A DNA stretch of 8,043 nt from Methanothermococcus okinawensis. Its GTDB lineage: Archaea > AGJL01 > Methanococci > Methanococcales > Methanococcaceae. This document shows positions 6,890 through 8,043 of the stretch, piece after piece. The stretch covers positions 1 to 8,043 of the forward strand of contig DQVU01000120.1 of the NCBI GenBank assembly GCA_015661585.1, written 5' to 3'. The position numbers and the translations under genes were made by a program. Each line of letters starts with the position of its first letter. Position 1 is the stretch's first letter. Below the pieces are notes generated by a model. The model did not search any database, had not been told where the DNA came from, and saw only the letters and a list, made by a program, of their open reading frames with translations.

Positions 6890-7008
6890 CGCAGTTGATT
6901 CGAGATGATACTGCGAAGACAGGCCCACCTATACGGCGGTCGTATAGAGTAGCCGGGGGGCTTCGATGAACATACGATTTTCCAAGGGTGGGTATATTTT
7001 TCTGTCTT
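6890..7008 (+). ncRNA. Candidate structured non-coding RNA with 5' kink-loop, family not recognised
   Basis: A GC-rich block (36 G/C in the 60 bases at 6901-6960) in an otherwise very AT-rich gap, framed by a TATA box and a T-rich tract. Stem 1 is CGCAGU (6890-6895) with ACUGCG (6910-6915), closing a kink-loop. A long-range stem pairs AAGACAG (6916-6922) with CUGUCUU (7002-7008) and continues on the 5' side without a gap as GCCCACCU (6923-6930) with GGGUGGGU (6986-6993). The 3' strand bulges out eight bases (6994-7001). Inside lie AUACG (6931-6935) with CGUAU (6941-6945) and AGCC/GGCU (6951-6954, 6959-6962). I see no tRNA, 5S, SRP, RNase P or box C/D architecture, and no proper H/ACA unit. 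It may equal one of the GC-screened hgc-type RNAs of M. jannaschii. The 3' end is uncertain. Confidence 0.6.
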
Positions 7009-7014
7009 ATACTG

Positions 7015-7052
7015 TTTTTATTTTTTTGTCTTTTTTATTTTTATTTATTTTT
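7015..7052 (+). terminator. T-rich transcription termination tract after the RNA candidate
   Basis: Runs of five, seven (7021-7027) and six (7031-7036) T, then more T-rich sequence, begin about seven bases after the closing stem of the RNA candidate. Multiple oligo-T runs are a typical archaeal terminator and would end both the RNA candidate and any read-through from cfbB. Confidence 0.6.
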
Positions 7053-7238
7053 AGCAGTTTCTTATTTTTTATTAATAATATAATATTAATAAGATTATTA
7101 TAGCCATGTACATAATATTTTAAACTTATAATCAAAAAATAAAAAAAGAGTAAAAAATCTTAAAAGTAGAGTTAGCAATCCCCTAGTACTCAATGTAAGG
7201 TAGGAGATAACAACGAGATTTTACTTTCCACTGTATTA

Positions 7239-7255
7239 GTTATTTATTAAATAAC
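7239..7255. promoter_or_regulatory. Perfect 17-bp palindrome, possible operator
   Basis: GTTATTTATTAAATAAC has eight-base arms around a single central T. A one-base loop cannot form an RNA hairpin, so if functional it is more likely a dimeric regulator site on DNA. It is about 130 bp upstream of the ThiF-like gene. Confidence 0.35.
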
Positions 7256-7281
7256 AATTTGAAGATTTTTATTTTTGTATT

Positions 7282-7298
7282 ATAATAATCATTATTAT
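7282..7298. promoter_or_regulatory. Perfect 17-bp palindrome resembling Fur-type symmetry, possible operator
   Basis: ATAATAATCATTATTAT has eight-base arms around one C and lies about 35 bp before the TATA box of the ThiF-like gene. The core ATAATnATTAT has the symmetry of Fur-family boxes, but the surrounding AT-richness makes chance a serious alternative. Confidence 0.35.
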
Positions 7299-7331
7299 TT
7301 TTAATCAAAATTCTCAATGGTTGTTGTTTAG

Positions 7332-7339
7332 TATAAATA
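7332..7339 (+). promoter_or_regulatory. Probable TATA box of the ThiF-like gene
   Basis: TATAAATA lies 45 bp before the ATG. Initiation about 25 bp downstream (near 7360) gives a leader of about 25 nt with the ribosome site AGGGGT at 7375-7380. Confidence 0.45.
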
Positions 7340-7384
7340 GTTTTGTTTATGACTATATTAAAACAGTAAAAAATAGGGGTATCT

Positions 7385-7999
7385 ATGGATAATGTAGAAT
7401 ACTTAGAAAAAAAATTACGTCCAAGGGGTGAAGTCTCTATAATCGGATGTGGTAGGTTGGGGATTCGTGTTGCAATGGATCTGATGGAGGTTCATAGGGG
7501 AGGGCCTGAAAGGATATATCTATTTGACGGGGCGAAGATAGAGAAGAATGACATTATCCATAGAAGACTTGGGGGTAGGGTTGGGGAGTATAAGGTTAAA
7601 TTCTTAGAGGAGTTTTACAGTGAGAGAGTCGTAGGAATTCCTGCATATATAACCTTGGATAATCTACATTTAATAAGAGGTGATGTTGTTATAATATGTA
7701 TAGCTGGAGGAAACACCCTTCCAATAAGGTATAAGATAATCGAATACTGTAAAGAGAAGGGGATAAAAACCATAGGTACAGATGGGGTTTTTGGGATAGA
7801 TGAGAAGGTTAAGGTCTCAGACGCCAAATATACAAGGGGCCCTGCAAGGTATCTCAACCTTAAAGAGGAGGGACATACAGTTGTAGGTACTGGGAAATAT
7901 ATAAAAGATGGGGAACCTATAACTCCCTATACCTTAGATGAGATAGGGAGGAAGATGGTAATAGAATGCCTGAAGGTTCTAAACAGTATATACAGATGA
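7385..7999 (+). CDS. hcgE: ThiF/E1-like adenylyltransferase, probably HcgE of FeGP cofactor synthesis
   Basis: A 204-residue Rossmann protein of the ThiF/MoeB/E1 superfamily: nucleotide loop IIGCGRLG (19-26), strand end LFDGAKIEKNDIIHRRLGG (46-64) matching the family D-x(5)-E-x-x-N-x(4)-R-R pattern, Lys70, and CIAGGNTLPIRYKI (105-118) where relatives have a DN-x-x-TR motif. There is no CxxC zinc pair and no signal or membrane segment. Its small size and methanogen setting suggest HcgE, which adenylylates the carboxyl group of the guanylylpyridinol precursor of the [Fe]-hydrogenase cofactor. That name is an inference, and another ThiF-like methanogen protein is possible. The Asp usually preceding Asn in the DN motif is Gly109 here. 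The start is supported by AGGGGT (7375-7380). The next gene starts 9 bp after the stop. Confidence 0.6.
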   Translation: MDNVEYLEKKLRPRGEVSIIGCGRLGIRVAMDLMEVHRGGPERIYLFDGAKIEKNDIIHRRLGGRVGEYKVKFLEEFYSERVVGIPAYITLDNLHLIRGDVVIICIAGGNTLPIRYKIIEYCKEKGIKTIGTDGVFGIDEKVKVSDAKYTRGPARYLNLKEEGHTVVGTGKYIKDGEPITPYTLDEIGRKMVIECLKVLNSIYR

Positions 8000-8008
8000 G
8001 GGATGGAG

Positions 8009-8043
8009 ATGGATATAGTAGAGAGAATAAATAAACTAAAGAA
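8009..8043 (+). CDS. Start of an unidentified gene, 11 codons visible (partial)
   Basis: ATG at 8009 opens a frame reading MDIVERINKLK before the window ends. GAGGG (7998-8002), overlapping the stop codon of the previous gene, is six bases upstream and favours this ATG. An in-frame ATG at 8003 directly abuts that site and is less likely. The 9-bp gap indicates an operon with the ThiF-like gene. If that gene is hcgE, another hcg gene is a natural guess, but too little is visible to name it. Confidence 0.7.
   Translation, partial: MDIVERINKLK

Larger units (their letters stand above)
7053..7384. other. AT-rich intergenic region with palindromes, no supported gene
   Basis: No open frame with a credible ribosome site is seen on either strand. 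It holds an AT inverted repeat (TTATTAATA 7069-7077 with TATTAATAA 7084-7092), a less AT-rich island at about 7166-7233, two perfect 17-bp palindromes (7239-7255 and 7282-7298), and the promoter of the following gene. The island shows only a weak possible stem (CCTA 7182-7185 with TAGG 7201-7204), so I do not call it an RNA. Confidence 0.6.

Noticed and set aside
6905..6972. Box C/D guide RNA, suggested by GAUGAU (6904-6909) and GAUGAA (6965-6970)
   Set aside because: No CUGA box D near the 3' end and no terminal C/D stem. The first motif is explained as half of a kink-loop on a continuous 6-bp stem.
6921..6972. H/ACA guide hairpin with ACA at 6970-6972
   Set aside because: The best stem ending before it (AGGCCC 6921-6926 with GGGCUU 6958-6963) leaves six bases between stem and ACA, not the usual two or three, and no K-turn lies in that hairpin's upper stem.
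7069..7092. AT inverted repeat TTATTAATA / TATTAATAA as a terminator or attachment site
   Set aside because: Made only of A and T in a region of similar content, weak as a hairpin, and with no integrase or tRNA nearby.
6967..7104. Open frame of 45 codons (MNIRFSKGGYIF...), rich in Phe, Leu and Ile, that looks like a small membrane protein with GGGGGG upstream
   Set aside because: Most of it is read from the T-runs that form the terminator and from AT-repeat DNA, and its start lies inside the stems of the RNA candidate. Composition alone explains the hydrophobic stretch.
1..8043. CRISPR array, insertion sequence or prophage
   Set aside because: No spaced direct repeats, transposase motifs or terminal inverted repeats were found; the window is core housekeeping sequence apart from the right-hand intergenic region.

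Overview
The window looks like a thermophilic, hydrogenotrophic methanogen of the order Methanococcales. The intergenic DNA is extremely AT-rich and the coding strands are purine-rich, with Arg codons almost always AGG or AGA. Starts carry archaeal Shine-Dalgarno sites (GGTGG, GGGGT) and promoters are of TATA-box type. The protein set is archaeal: a single-chain multi-OB replication protein A (RPA), the clamp-loader small subunit, the primase catalytic subunit, a DUF211 protein and a coenzyme F430/cobamide amidating enzyme. The order is inferred from protein resemblance recalled from memory; no search was run.

Layout. The minus strand at positions 1-754 carries the N-terminal 251 codons of threonine synthase, transcribed leftward out of the window. 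It shares a 160-bp promoter region with a rightward unit: rpa (915-2852) followed 20 bp later by rfcS (2873-3826). After a 106-bp AT-rich gap comes a second unit: a DUF211 protein with a TTG start (3933-4232) followed 22 bp later by priS (4255-5313). A 206-bp gap with a T-run and a palindrome precedes cfbB (5520-6857).

The 527 bp between cfbB and the next gene are not empty. A GC-rich block (36 of the 60 bases at 6901-6960 are G or C) sits directly behind a good TATA box and in front of a long T-rich tract. It folds into a 5' hairpin with a textbook kink-loop and a long-range two-part stem. This is my best candidate for an undescribed or unannotated structured RNA. Downstream lie two perfect 17-bp palindromes, then a ThiF/E1-like gene (7385-7999), best guess hcgE of the [Fe]-hydrogenase FeGP cofactor pathway. 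The first 11 codons of a co-transcribed gene start at 8009.

How the genes fit together. rpa, rfcS and priS give the single-strand binding protein, the sliding-clamp loader and the primer-synthesising subunit of one replication fork, with the uncharacterised DUF211 gene placed in front of priS. cfbB acts in making nickel-containing F430, the prosthetic group of methyl-coenzyme M reductase. If the last gene is hcgE, the right half joins a nickel-cofactor gene to an iron-hydrogenase cofactor gene, with the RNA candidate and possible operators between them.
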